Shown in pieces: positions 36,166-44,684 of a DNA stretch of 64,000 nucleotides; position 1 is the first letter of the stretch, and the number at the start of each line of letters is the position of its first letter. The notes under the pieces are model-generated. The model was not told where the DNA came from and searched no databases. It saw only the letters and a list, made by a program, of their open reading frames with translations. A program made the position numbers and the translations under genes. Source of the stretch: Gammaproteobacteria bacterium (GTDB lineage Bacteria > Pseudomonadota > Gammaproteobacteria > Steroidobacterales > Woeseiaceae); assembly GCA_029884455.1 (NCBI GenBank), contig JAOUHU010000004.1, positions 40,236 to 104,235 of the forward strand, read 5' to 3'.

Positions 36166-37626
36166 CTATCCGGTGGCGGTGCTGGCCTCGCGCGATTGCC
36201 CGGCAAGGCTCGCGATAACGAAACTGACAAAGGACAGGAGCATGACCAAGGCCACGCTGGCGAAGCCATGCTTCGGCACCCACCAGCCGAGGCTGGCCGC
36301 GAGCCCCAGTTGCTGCGCGAGGAAAAAGTAGATGCTGCCGACGATCGAGACGCTGACGCTGGCTATGACACCGGCCGTATTGGCCCGAGGCCAGTGCAAT
36401 CCCAGTACCAGCGTCGGCACTAATGCGGCAGCGTGCAGGCCGAAACCAACGGCTCCAAGCAAGGCGATAAACTCACCTGAGACCAGCGCCACAACACCGG
36501 CGACCAGGCTTACGACGGCGGTCCAGGTGCGCGCCCAGAACAGCGGATTGCCGACCGGGCGATTCAGGCTGAGCGGAATATCGCGGGTGAGGGTGGCGCT
36601 GGCAACGTTGAGGAAGATGCTGGCGGTACTGAGGATCGCGCTGATGACGCCCGCGAACGCAATACCAGCCAGCCAGCGGGGCGTGTACGTAGCAAGAAAG
36701 ACCGGTGCTGCCTCGTCTGCGGCATCCAGCGGTGGCAGGTCACCGGTAGCAACGTGAGCGCGAACGGCAAAGCCGACCGTCATCCACAACAGGCTCCCGA
36801 TCATGTAGGCAATAGCCGCGAGCAGCACTCCATTACGAATCTGGCCGGGGTCCGAAACCATGAGAAACCGGCTGGTGCTGTGCGGCATCCCGGTGATGCC
36901 GACGGTGAACACGAAAAACCAGCTCAGTGCGAGCATGGCCGGTGCTGTACCCCAGGGGCCAACCAGTGTGGGGTTGTCGCTCGCGACGGCAGTAATAATT
37001 TCCGCCATGCCGCCGCCGCTCGCCAGCGCAAACAGGAAAATTGCGGCGCTCGCGCCAAGCATGATCAGTCCCTGGAAAACCTCGGTGCGAATACCTGCGA
37101 CAATGCCACCAACGAGCGGATAGATCGTGATAACGAAGAGTGCTATCGAAAACGCCTGGACGTAACTGATCTGGAACACGCTTTCGAGGATGACAGCCGC
37201 CGCCAGCATCTGTGCACCGAGGTAAGCCAGCACGCCGAGCAAGATCCCGATCGCAACGGCGAAGCGGGCGGCCTGGCTATTGAACCGCTTGTGCACGGCA
37301 TCCGGAATGGTAAATACGTCCGGACCTGCGTAAGCCTGAAGTTTGCGCCCCACCAGCAGGAACGCAAGCGGAATACCGAGGCCACCGGCAAAGGTCATCC
37401 ACAAACTGGCGCTGCCCATGGAGTACACCAGCCCGGGACCGCCCACGAAACCAAAACCGCTCATGATGCTGGCAAATGTTGCGAGACCAAGCACGAACCA
37501 GCGCAACTTCTGCCCGTAGGCGAAGTACTGTTGTTGCGTCCTGGCTTCCCAGTAACTGTGCACGCCAATTGCCACTGTCGTCGTCAACGTCAGCAGCATC
37601 ATCGAAATGATCACCGGGTCCCTCAT
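36166..37626 (-). CDS. Sodium:solute symporter-family transporter
   Basis: A 486-residue inner-membrane protein with about 13 hydrophobic segments. It matches the sodium:solute symporter (SSS) family, with GFGFVGGPGLVYSMGSASLW, the family signature region GGIVAGIRTEVFQGLIMLGA, and GMPHSTSRFLMVSDPGQIRNG. Members import carboxylates, amino acids or sugars with sodium. It overlaps the small membrane protein upstream by four bases (ATGA), suggesting a two-protein unit similar to other SSS transporters with small accessory subunits. Location within the ALDH/TPP module suggests it imports the acid processed there. Substrate not known. Confidence 0.9.
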   Translation of the reverse strand: MRDPVIISMMLLTLTTTVAIGVHSYWEARTQQQYFAYGQKLRWFVLGLATFASIMSGFGFVGGPGLVYSMGSASLWMTFAGGLGIPLAFLLVGRKLQAYAGPDVFTIPDAVHKRFNSQAARFAVAIGILLGVLAYLGAQMLAAAVILESVFQISYVQAFSIALFVITIYPLVGGIVAGIRTEVFQGLIMLGASAAIFLFALASGGGMAEIITAVASDNPTLVGPWGTAPAMLALSWFFVFTVGITGMPHSTSRFLMVSDPGQIRNGVLLAAIAYMIGSLLWMTVGFAVRAHVATGDLPPLDAADEAAPVFLATYTPRWLAGIAFAGVISAILSTASIFLNVASATLTRDIPLSLNRPVGNPLFWARTWTAVVSLVAGVVALVSGEFIALLGAVGFGLHAAALVPTLVLGLHWPRANTAGVIASVSVSIVGSIYFFLAQQLGLAASLGWWVPKHGFASVALVMLLSFVSFVIASLAGQSREASTATG

Positions 37627-38021
37627 CGGGAGTTGTTCCCGGAATCGATCAGGCGGTCAAACAGCAGCACAAAGGCCAGACCTATCGTAAACAGTGCCGG
37701 TATCCAGATGCCGTACACCAGCGACGCGGTTCCCGGATGGAAACCCAGCACCGTGTCGGCCGTCGTCGTGACGATCACCGATTCGTTCACCAGCACGCCG
37801 GTCATGCCCAGGGCCAGGCCGAGGAAAACCAGTAATGCTGCCAGCCAGGTACGGCGATCACCAGGCCTGATAAAGCCAATACCGGCAAGCACACCCAGCC
37901 AGGTCACAAGCGCGTAAGCAAACACCCAGTGCGCACCGGTCAGGCCGGATACCAGCAACACCAGCACGATCACAAACAGCAGCGCAACGACCTGATCGAT
38001 CCCGGCAATACCCTTAGTCAT
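37623..38021 (-). CDS. Small membrane protein, probable symporter partner
   Basis: A 132-residue protein with four predicted membrane segments (around residues 9-26, 29-48, 60-80 and 100-122). The start at 38021 lies within the last codons of the TPP-enzyme gene and the stop overlaps the symporter start by four bases, so it is translationally coupled on both sides. I do not recognise the family. Its size, topology and position in front of an SSS gene are like the small subunits seen with some sodium:solute symporters, so an accessory role is inferred. The longer open frame to 38123 lies inside the TPP gene and was not used. Confidence 0.72.
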   Translation of the reverse strand: MTKGIAGIDQVVALLFVIVLVLLVSGLTGAHWVFAYALVTWLGVLAGIGFIRPGDRRTWLAALLVFLGLALGMTGVLVNESVIVTTTADTVLGFHPGTASLVYGIWIPALFTIGLAFVLLFDRLIDSGNNSR

Positions 38022-39819
38022 TGCCGTGTGCCAGGAAGTCCGCAATATCCCAATAGCCTGTGCGCGGCATCGGCACGTCACCGCGGGTGCGAACCTCCAA
38101 CAGGTATGGCTCATCCGCTGCAAATGCCTTGGCCAGGGCCTTGGCCAGGTCTGCGGGTTGTTCGACCCGCGCGGCTTTCAGCCCGAAAGACTCCGCCAAC
38201 AGCAGGAAGTCAGGATTGTAGGGCTTGCCATCCGGCGTGGTGAACTCCGTACCGTAGGCGTTGTTGAAATAGGTGGTGCCGACTGTCCGAATCGTTGAGA
38301 AGCAAAAATTATTGAAGATGATCCACAGCACTGGAATGCCCAACTCGACGGCCGTCGTCATTGCGCCGGCTACTGACAGGAATCCGCCGTCACCGACCAG
38401 CGCCGCCACTTTGCGATCGGGCAAGCCGATCTTGGCGCCGATCGCCGCGGCCGGCGCAAACCCCATCGTTGCCATACCGCCACTGGTGATGAATGTTTGT
38501 GGGTGTCGCGCCACCAACTGCTGCCCGGCTCCATTCTTGTTCCAGCCAACATCGGTAACGAAAACGGTGTCCTCCGGCGCCGCCCGCGAGATCTCGGCCA
38601 GCAAACGCGCAGGATGTATCGGCATGCCTGCATCCGCCTGGGTTGTGGCCAACTCCTTGTTCCAGGCATCGCGTTGCCGTTGCAGACTGGTGAGGCGTTC
38701 ATTCGATCGGCTGTTCGGCGCTGATGTCTCGTGCAAAGATGCCGCGATCGCAGCGAGCGTCGCTTTGGCGTCGCCAACAATGCCAACCTCGACCGGATAA
38801 ATCTTGCCAATTTCTTCCGGGCTGATATCGAGCTGGATCAGCCTGCTTGGCGGAATCGAAAACGTGTGTCCCGGTATCCACGAACTGCAATCGGCCTCGC
38901 CGAAAGCCGTCCCAACCGCGAGAATAACGTCCGCGCCAAGCAGCGCCTCATTGGCCATGCGCGTGCCCCAGATGCCCGCGGAACCACAGGACAGCGCGTG
39001 GTCCTCCGGAAACACGCCTTTCGCCATGAGCGTCGTTGCGACCGGCGCATTGAGTTGCTCGGCAACCGCTCGCAACTCCTCCCAGGCTTCCGACAACATT
39101 ACCCCGTTGCCGGCAAATATGGCTGGCGATTTCGCGCTGCGCAACAGGCCGGCGGCGCGCTGGATGCCCTCTGCGTCACCAGGGCTGCGACCGTAGCCGG
39201 GCCGGCGGGACCTGGTCTGCTGGTTCGGCGGGTCAATATGCGCAGAAAACACGTCCATTGGAATATCGAGCAGCACCGCACCCGGGCGCCCGGTCTGCGC
39301 CACATTCAAGGCCCGCGGCATAACGTCGACCAGCAATTTGGCATCGTCAACACGCCACACACGTTTGCAGATCGGGCGAAACATGTCGCCTTGCGAAGCA
39401 TCAGCGTGAAAGCGAATACCCTGGTGTGGCTCACGCGCATGATGGTAAGACGGCGTGTTGCCTGCAAAAACGACCATCGGCGTCGAATCGGCAGCGGCTG
39501 TTGCCACGCCGGTCAGGGTGTTGGTCAACCCTGGCGAGAGGTGCACATTCAGGACGGCGAGCTTGTGGGTTACCCGGAAATACGCATCTGCAGCATGTGC
39601 CGCCATCTGTTCATGGCGAAAGGACACAAATTCGATTCCCAGCCGGTGGCAGGCATCGATCAGGGCATAGTTGGTATGGCCGCACTGGCCGAACACCTTG
39701 CTTACGCCTTCCTGGCGCAGGCATTCCGCCATGTACATTGCGCCGGTCACGCGCGCGGCCGTTGCATCGTCAGGGCCTTTCTTTTGACCCGCCAGTTCCT
39801 CGTCGATCTGTGCGCTCAT
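38014..39819 (-). CDS. Thiamine-diphosphate-dependent enzyme, acetolactate-synthase-like (copy 2)
   Basis: About 601 residues from ATG 39819. Copy 2 shares the distinctive blocks of copy 1: FGQCGHTNYALIDA, the activating glutamate in FRHEQMAAHAADAYFRV, HLSPGLTNTLTGVA, DVGWNKNGAGQQ and the TPP/Mg motif VGDGGF with NNFCFSTI downstream. An extra 35-residue N-terminal extension precedes the PYR domain. The gap to the PQQ-cupredoxin gene upstream is 173 bases. The small membrane protein and symporter follow with overlaps, so enzyme and transporter are co-expressed. Neither copy has the GIIGSAMMP-like start of sulfoacetaldehyde acetyltransferase, so that function is not supported. A 2-oxoacid decarboxylase or an aldehyde lyase is the best guess. 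Confidence 0.87.
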   Translation of the reverse strand: MSAQIDEELAGQKKGPDDATAARVTGAMYMAECLRQEGVSKVFGQCGHTNYALIDACHRLGIEFVSFRHEQMAAHAADAYFRVTHKLAVLNVHLSPGLTNTLTGVATAAADSTPMVVFAGNTPSYHHAREPHQGIRFHADASQGDMFRPICKRVWRVDDAKLLVDVMPRALNVAQTGRPGAVLLDIPMDVFSAHIDPPNQQTRSRRPGYGRSPGDAEGIQRAAGLLRSAKSPAIFAGNGVMLSEAWEELRAVAEQLNAPVATTLMAKGVFPEDHALSCGSAGIWGTRMANEALLGADVILAVGTAFGEADCSSWIPGHTFSIPPSRLIQLDISPEEIGKIYPVEVGIVGDAKATLAAIAASLHETSAPNSRSNERLTSLQRQRDAWNKELATTQADAGMPIHPARLLAEISRAAPEDTVFVTDVGWNKNGAGQQLVARHPQTFITSGGMATMGFAPAAAIGAKIGLPDRKVAALVGDGGFLSVAGAMTTAVELGIPVLWIIFNNFCFSTIRTVGTTYFNNAYGTEFTTPDGKPYNPDFLLLAESFGLKAARVEQPADLAKALAKAFAADEPYLLEVRTRGDVPMPRTGYWDIADFLAHGND

Positions 39820-39992
39820 TTTGAAGTATCCATTATGTCGTTCTTCGCCTCGTCGCCATGACAAACGACGCCCGAATACTCCTATGAAACTACACACCGC
39901 CGGGCAACGTGACAGTAGTCCGGTGAGAACCATTATTGGTCCGAACGTGCACCATGGGCCATGGCGCAGCATGGCGGGCCCCGATTTCGCGC

Positions 39993-42074
39993 CTATTCAA
40001 CCAAAATAAGCCCGGTCGCCTGCGGATTTGTGCAGTCGTTGAAGAAGAACTCGCCGGCTGACGTAAACGTATAACCCTGCGATTCGCCCGGCTGCAAGGG
40101 CCCGATGTCGAACAGACCCTCAAAGAACTGGGACGCACAGTGCGGGTCCTTATTACCTTCCGGGTTTCGAAACACGACGGTCGTGCCGACCGGTACGCGC
40201 ATGATTTGCGGCGCCATCGCGCTCGACAGCGACGATTCCTCTGCGCCCGGGGCGTTGCCCAGACTGTCCCAGGTCCTGGCCAGAAGGACCGTGTTATTGA
40301 CCAGCTCTCCAGCCACGGCATTGCCAAGAATCGGCTGGCGCACCGGCGGTGGCTCGGGGGCTTCCGCCTGCGGCAATTTGCCATCGAGCCTGAATGCCCA
40401 CAAATAGTCGCCCCGCGGAGAATTGTAAGGCAGGCCATTACCACCGGCGAAAACCGCGACATATTGCACCCCATCGACCCGGTAAGTAATCGGACTGGTG
40501 TGCACCCCGGCGCCGGTTTGAAACCGCCACAACTCGCTGCCATCCGCGGCACTCAGGCCGAGCAGATTGCCGTCCGGCATGCCGAGGAACAGCAGGTCGC
40601 CGGCGGTCGACAGTATGCCGTTGCCATGCGCAACCGACCATTTGAGGTCGCGCGCCCAGACGATCGTGTTGCTGTTCGGATCCTTGGCAACAAGCCTGCC
40701 GCTGCGCATTTCGCCGGGCGGCCTGAAGCCAACTCCACCGGCCGGCACCGAATGCGCCGAATTGATCAGCCCTGCGCCGATATAGAGCAGTCCGGTCTTG
40801 CTACTGAAGGATTGGGCACTCCAGTCCGCGGCACCGCCGACACCCGGTGACTTGACGATCGGGAAATCGGTATGCGGTGTAAACAGGCAACCCACACCGT
40901 AGTTCGGCGGCGCGCGCGTCGCGTCGCTGGCATCGCGATCGGCACAGATGGGAATGATCGGATCACCGACAGGATACGGTTGCGTCGGCCAGGTATGCTG
41001 CGCCGCTGCCTGCGGCACCGGTCGTTCCTCGATACCCAGCAGCGGCTTGCCGTCGACGCGGTCCAGGATATACGTCAGGCCGGTCTTGCTGCCATAGATG
41101 ACAACCCGTCTCTGCTCGCCATCGACCTGCAGATCGGCAAGCACGGGCGCCATGACATTGTCCAGATCCCAGATATCGTGGTGCACGGACTGAAAGTGCC
41201 AGCGTCGCTTACCGGTCTTCGCCTCCAGGGCGACGATCGAGTTGGCGAACAGGTTTGCGCCCGCCCGGTTGGCGCCATTGACGGCACCGCCGGCCCGGTT
41301 TCCGCCGGCGGATCGCGGGTTGCCGAAAGTCCAGTAAACCAGTCCGAGGTCCGGATCGATGGCCGGGTGCATCCACGGCGCAGCACCGCCGTCCTGCCAG
41401 CTGGTGCCCGCCCAGGTATCGTTGCCGAATTCACCCGGTCCGGGTGTGCCATAGAACTTCCACACGATCGCACCCGTTTTCGCATCCAGTGCCACCGCGA
41501 CACCCCGAGCTCCGTCGTTGGTGCCGACGTAAACCATGCCGTCGAAATAGACCACTGCAACTTTCATCTGCGCGGATATGCCGGGCTCGTCGAGTATTGT
41601 CTCCCAGACAGGCTTGCCGCTTTCCTGGTCCAGCGCAATGACGCGTCGCTCAAAGGCATTGGTAAAGACCATGCGCTGGCCCACGGCGACGCCGCGGCGA
41701 AGGGACGTGCCATAGCCAGGCGCGTAGCGCCATTTGATCTCTCCGCTGGCACCCTCAACGGCATATACACTGCCTTGCGTCGTTTCCACAAACAGCACGC
41801 CGTCGACCGCCACGGCGGTGCTTTGTTGCGGCAACGGCGGCGATTCCGGTTCCAGACGGATCTGCCATTGCGCGCCAAGCCGCGAGATATTCGAACTGTT
41901 TATCTCTGACAAAGATGAATAATTCTGGTTGCCCAGATTGCCGCCGACCTTCGGAAAATCATCTGCCGGAACCTCGCAGCACGATACGGCCGCCGATATG
42001 GATGACGCTGTCGTCGCAATTGCCATGAAGACAATCGCCAGTGGCCGGCTGTTGCAAGCTTGAGCGTTTCTCAT
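39993..42074 (-). CDS. PQQ-dependent dehydrogenase fused to a C-terminal cupredoxin-like domain
   Basis: A 693-residue exported quinoprotein. After the signal peptide (cleavage near SSISAAVS) come propeller blades such as GAQWQIRLEP, GEIKWRYAPG, GAIVWKFYGTPGPGEFG, KRRWHFQSVHHDIWDLDNVM and GSELWRFQTGAGVHTSPITY, as in the other PQQ enzymes here. The final 90 or so residues are a plastocyanin-like fold with MRVPVGTTVVFRNPEGN, DPHCASQFFEGLFDIGPL and FFFNDCTNPQATGLILVE. The histidine and cysteine copper-ligand positions look present; the second histidine expected after the cysteine is replaced by Asn-Pro. A built-in copper domain would be an unusual electron outlet for a quinoprotein. The gene has an AACTAACCGGTT box about 100 bases upstream. 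Confidence 0.82.
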   Translation of the reverse strand: MRNAQACNSRPLAIVFMAIATTASSISAAVSCCEVPADDFPKVGGNLGNQNYSSLSEINSSNISRLGAQWQIRLEPESPPLPQQSTAVAVDGVLFVETTQGSVYAVEGASGEIKWRYAPGYGTSLRRGVAVGQRMVFTNAFERRVIALDQESGKPVWETILDEPGISAQMKVAVVYFDGMVYVGTNDGARGVAVALDAKTGAIVWKFYGTPGPGEFGNDTWAGTSWQDGGAAPWMHPAIDPDLGLVYWTFGNPRSAGGNRAGGAVNGANRAGANLFANSIVALEAKTGKRRWHFQSVHHDIWDLDNVMAPVLADLQVDGEQRRVVIYGSKTGLTYILDRVDGKPLLGIEERPVPQAAAQHTWPTQPYPVGDPIIPICADRDASDATRAPPNYGVGCLFTPHTDFPIVKSPGVGGAADWSAQSFSSKTGLLYIGAGLINSAHSVPAGGVGFRPPGEMRSGRLVAKDPNSNTIVWARDLKWSVAHGNGILSTAGDLLFLGMPDGNLLGLSAADGSELWRFQTGAGVHTSPITYRVDGVQYVAVFAGGNGLPYNSPRGDYLWAFRLDGKLPQAEAPEPPPVRQPILGNAVAGELVNNTVLLARTWDSLGNAPGAEESSLSSAMAPQIMRVPVGTTVVFRNPEGNKDPHCASQFFEGLFDIGPLQPGESQGYTFTSAGEFFFNDCTNPQATGLILVE

Positions 42075-42434
42075 GATTTAACCCCGTGATCACGGCCGCA
42101 CACATTGTCCTGCGTCGGCGCCGACAACATAGCAGATGACCATGCGCTGACAAACCAGGGTGGTCTCACTTGCGTAACTAACCGGTTCTGATCATGACCA
42201 CAGAGCAATCGGCATTGGCTCGGATCCCTTCGGGGCGTTCCGGGCTTTGACCGGAATAGCGCCAAAATCAAATAGCTGGCAGCAGAACAGGCTCCGATGC
42301 AACCAGCCGCACGATCGTTCCACTCGGTCGGGCCAGCGAGATCGCGCGCGTAAACTAGCGAATAATGCGGATGAAATCGCAGCTGTTGAGCACAACATTG
42401 CGCTGGCCGAAGCCAAGCTCAGCACCGTTATCGA
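42075..42434. other. Gene-free region upstream of the PQQ-cupredoxin gene
   Basis: Short open frames exist on both strands, but none shows a recognisable domain or a good ribosome binding site. The one notable element is AACTAACCGGTT at 42176-42187, also found upstream of TonB receptor 2. The segment should hold the promoter of the minus-strand PQQ-cupredoxin gene and the end of the TPR gene transcript. Confidence 0.55.
42176..42187. promoter_or_regulatory. AACTAACCGGTT box upstream of the PQQ-cupredoxin gene
   Basis: Contains the perfect eight-base palindrome AACCGGTT. The same 12 bases occur at 47602-47613 upstream of TonB receptor 2, and a related ACTAACCAGT is on the minus strand at 47675-47684. 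Shared regulation of the locus is inferred; no binding protein is identified. Confidence 0.35.
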
Positions 42435-42938
42435 CTAGTCGCGGTCGTCGATGATGATTATGGGTTCAACCGGCTCCCGCCGGTCGCGCAGGAGGCTGCG
42501 TACGTTTTTGATCGAAAGCGCCTGCGGCGCAAGCTCCTCAGCACGATCCAGGTCCAGCTCGGCCTTGTCGTAGCTACCCTGCAATACATTAATCAATGCA
42601 CGATTTGTCAGAGCGCGCCAGTGATCGGGGTCCTCTGCCAAAACCTTCTCACACTGCTGCAGCGCATCCTCGTAGCGCGCCAGGAGAATGTAACCCGCGC
42701 AGAGATTCGATGTGCCGGTGAGACGGTCGTTACGATTCGATGCATACTTCAATCCTGCAAGCGTTTTTTTTACCCCCTCGTCTGCGTCGCCGGCCAACAG
42801 TGCTGCAGCGCCTTCCTGGAGATCAATATTCTGGGCAGCTACCGGCAACCTGTACTCCTGGCCATAAGCCGCTGTACCCAGGCACAGCGCTGCAAACGCA
42901 ATGGCGCGGCGAACGGTAGTGCTACGGACGCGTGACAT
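42435..42938 (-). CDS. Exported tetratricopeptide-repeat protein
   Basis: A 167-residue protein with a signal peptide (cleavage near GTAAYGQ) and two or three TPR units: YASNRNDRLTGTSNLCAGYI, YEDALQQCEKVLAEDPDHWR and YDKAELDLDRAEELAPQALS. It ends with an arginine/proline-rich then acidic tail (RREPVEPIIIIDDRD). TPR proteins serve as binding platforms; the partner is unknown. It stands 33 bases downstream of the carboxylesterase gene in the same direction, so it is likely part of that transcript and acts in the periplasm. Confidence 0.75.
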   Translation of the reverse strand: MSRVRSTTVRRAIAFAALCLGTAAYGQEYRLPVAAQNIDLQEGAAALLAGDADEGVKKTLAGLKYASNRNDRLTGTSNLCAGYILLARYEDALQQCEKVLAEDPDHWRALTNRALINVLQGSYDKAELDLDRAEELAPQALSIKNVRSLLRDRREPVEPIIIIDDRD

Positions 42939-42971
42939 TATTCGCTACTGCACCAAGCTAATGCTCCGCGT

Positions 42972-44615
42972 CTAGTCGCGCGGTCCAACCCTCGGCGGTT
43001 CCGGCGGCAGGTTCACTTCCATGGGCTCATGGGTCGCAAAGAATTCCAGCGCCGCAATATTCAGTGGCACCACCTGCACGTCGTCGCCGAAGACAATCCT
43101 GGCTTCGGCATCCGGTGACCATGCCGGCCAGCCCTGGCTTTCAGTTGACGGATCTCCATTTTCCAGCAGGTTAATCAGCGCCCGGGTCATGAGCTGCGAG
43201 AGTTCGCGATCATATGTCGTCCAGTCACGCGTCTGGCGAAGCAGGTTGAACTTGTCCTGGGTGCCAAACCAGTAAGGGATATCCGCCGTGTGATACGCGC
43301 CGATGGTCTCGATATTCTGGTCCGCGATGACAACGCCAGGCGTATACGGGTGCTTACGTGCAAATTCGGAAATGTACGCAGGGGAATCGTTGTACTCATT
43401 TTGTAACCGGGCACACTTGCGCGCACTGGCCACGCGTCCGCGCACGGTTGCAGCGGCACGCGACTGCGCCCAGATGTCAGCATCCGACTGCACCGGGAAT
43501 AATGCCAGGAACTCTTCCGTGGCATCGCCGAACATCTGCCGGGCAATATCGTTGTAGGCAGCGACTGAACTTGCACGCATCAATGGCAGGTTTGATTCGT
43601 GTGCATTGTAGTGCGCGATAACCGGCACATCACTGTTGCCACCGGACGCGAGAATTTCCATCTGGCTTGCCGGCATGAAGTAGCCGTCAATCACGCCGCG
43701 GGCACGCAATCCCTGGGTCGAGGTCCCGACCTGGCTTTCCTGCTGGGCGCCGATAATCTTGTCCGCCGGCAGATCGCGAAGTTCGGCTAGGCTGGTTACG
43801 CCGAATACCGTCTCGAGCTGCAGACCAACCTGCTCACCGTCGGCGAGCGAGCCCAATGTGTCGCCCCAGCTGCAGCCGGATGACATGAGTGCGGCGCTGA
43901 ACAATCCCTTGGACAGCGGGCTGAAGATCTGCTGCGTGACCGAGCCAGCGCCAAACGACTGGCCGGATATCAGGACCTTCGCCGGATCGCCACCGAACTG
44001 GGCGATATTGTCGCGGATCCATTGCAACGCAAAATTCTGATCAAGGTAGCCATAGTTGCCCGAATGGCCGCCCTGCTCCTGGGTCAGTTCCGGGTGCGCC
44101 ATGAAGCCCAGCAGCCCGACCCGGTAATTGAAATTGACGAACACCGCGCCGCGTTCCGCAACTGTGGCACCGTCATAGATCGCCATACCGGACGAGCCGA
44201 TCGTGCCGCCGCCACCGTAAATAAATACGATAACGGGCAAGGCTGAATGCGGCGTCGCATCCGCCGGCGCCCAGATATTCATGAAGAGGCAGTTTTCACT
44301 GGTTGCCTCTTCACCGAAATAGTGATTGATATTGTGCGGGCGCAGTACCTGCATGCACTCCGGCATTTTGCGATCGGCATTGTAGGTTCCTTGCCACGAA
44401 TAGGGCTGCGGCGGCTGCCAGCGCAGCTCCTGGACCGGCGCAGCGGCGTAAGGTATGCCGAGCCAGGCACGCACGCCATTCTCAAGCTCAATACCTCGCA
44501 GCAGACCGGCCCTGGTTTGAACATTAGCTACCGATTGCACTTCATCGCCGCAAGCCTGCAGCAGGCCAAGTACCGCGATCATCGCCAGGCTGGCAAGTGC
44601 GCAACTGGATTTCAT
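42972..44615 (-). CDS. Type-B carboxylesterase lipoprotein
   Basis: About 547 residues from ATG 44615, which has a perfect AGGAGG upstream. A lipoprotein-like signal ends LGLLQAC. The carboxylesterase type-B fold is clear: GIPYAAAPVQELRWQPPQP, the SENCLFMNIWAP signature, an oxyanion-hole FIYGGGGTIGSSGM, QWIRDNIAQFGGDPAKVLISG leading into the nucleophile GQSFGAGS, and the later catalytic-region segment IPYWFGTQDKF. The canonical elbow GESAGG is changed to GQSFGA but the serine is kept. It hydrolyses an ester outside the cytoplasm, possibly an acyl or aromatic ester captured by the TonB receptor encoded just upstream. A terminator separates it from that receptor gene. Substrate not known. Confidence 0.88.
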   Translation of the reverse strand: MKSSCALASLAMIAVLGLLQACGDEVQSVANVQTRAGLLRGIELENGVRAWLGIPYAAAPVQELRWQPPQPYSWQGTYNADRKMPECMQVLRPHNINHYFGEEATSENCLFMNIWAPADATPHSALPVIVFIYGGGGTIGSSGMAIYDGATVAERGAVFVNFNYRVGLLGFMAHPELTQEQGGHSGNYGYLDQNFALQWIRDNIAQFGGDPAKVLISGQSFGAGSVTQQIFSPLSKGLFSAALMSSGCSWGDTLGSLADGEQVGLQLETVFGVTSLAELRDLPADKIIGAQQESQVGTSTQGLRARGVIDGYFMPASQMEILASGGNSDVPVIAHYNAHESNLPLMRASSVAAYNDIARQMFGDATEEFLALFPVQSDADIWAQSRAAATVRGRVASARKCARLQNEYNDSPAYISEFARKHPYTPGVVIADQNIETIGAYHTADIPYWFGTQDKFNLLRQTRDWTTYDRELSQLMTRALINLLENGDPSTESQGWPAWSPDAEARIVFGDDVQVVPLNIAALEFFATHEPMEVNLPPEPPRVGPRD

Positions 44616-44627
44616 GACTTTCCTCCT

Positions 44628-44660
44628 AAAAAAACACCCCCGGCGCGAATGTCGGGGGTG
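44628..44660 (-). terminator. Rho-independent terminator after TonB receptor 2
   Basis: Read on the minus strand, CACCCCCG pairs with CGGGGGTG around a ten-base loop, followed by seven T residues. It lies 25 bases after the receptor stop codon and just ahead of the esterase ribosome binding site, so it would uncouple or attenuate esterase expression. Confidence 0.88.
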
Positions 44661-44684
44661 TCCGGGGGGTTGGGCATCTGGCAA

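Noticed and set aside
42247..42438. Small plus-strand frame in the gap upstream of the PQQ-cupredoxin gene
   Set aside because: The last 20 residues look helical, but there is no ribosome binding site or recognisable family; kept as gene-free.
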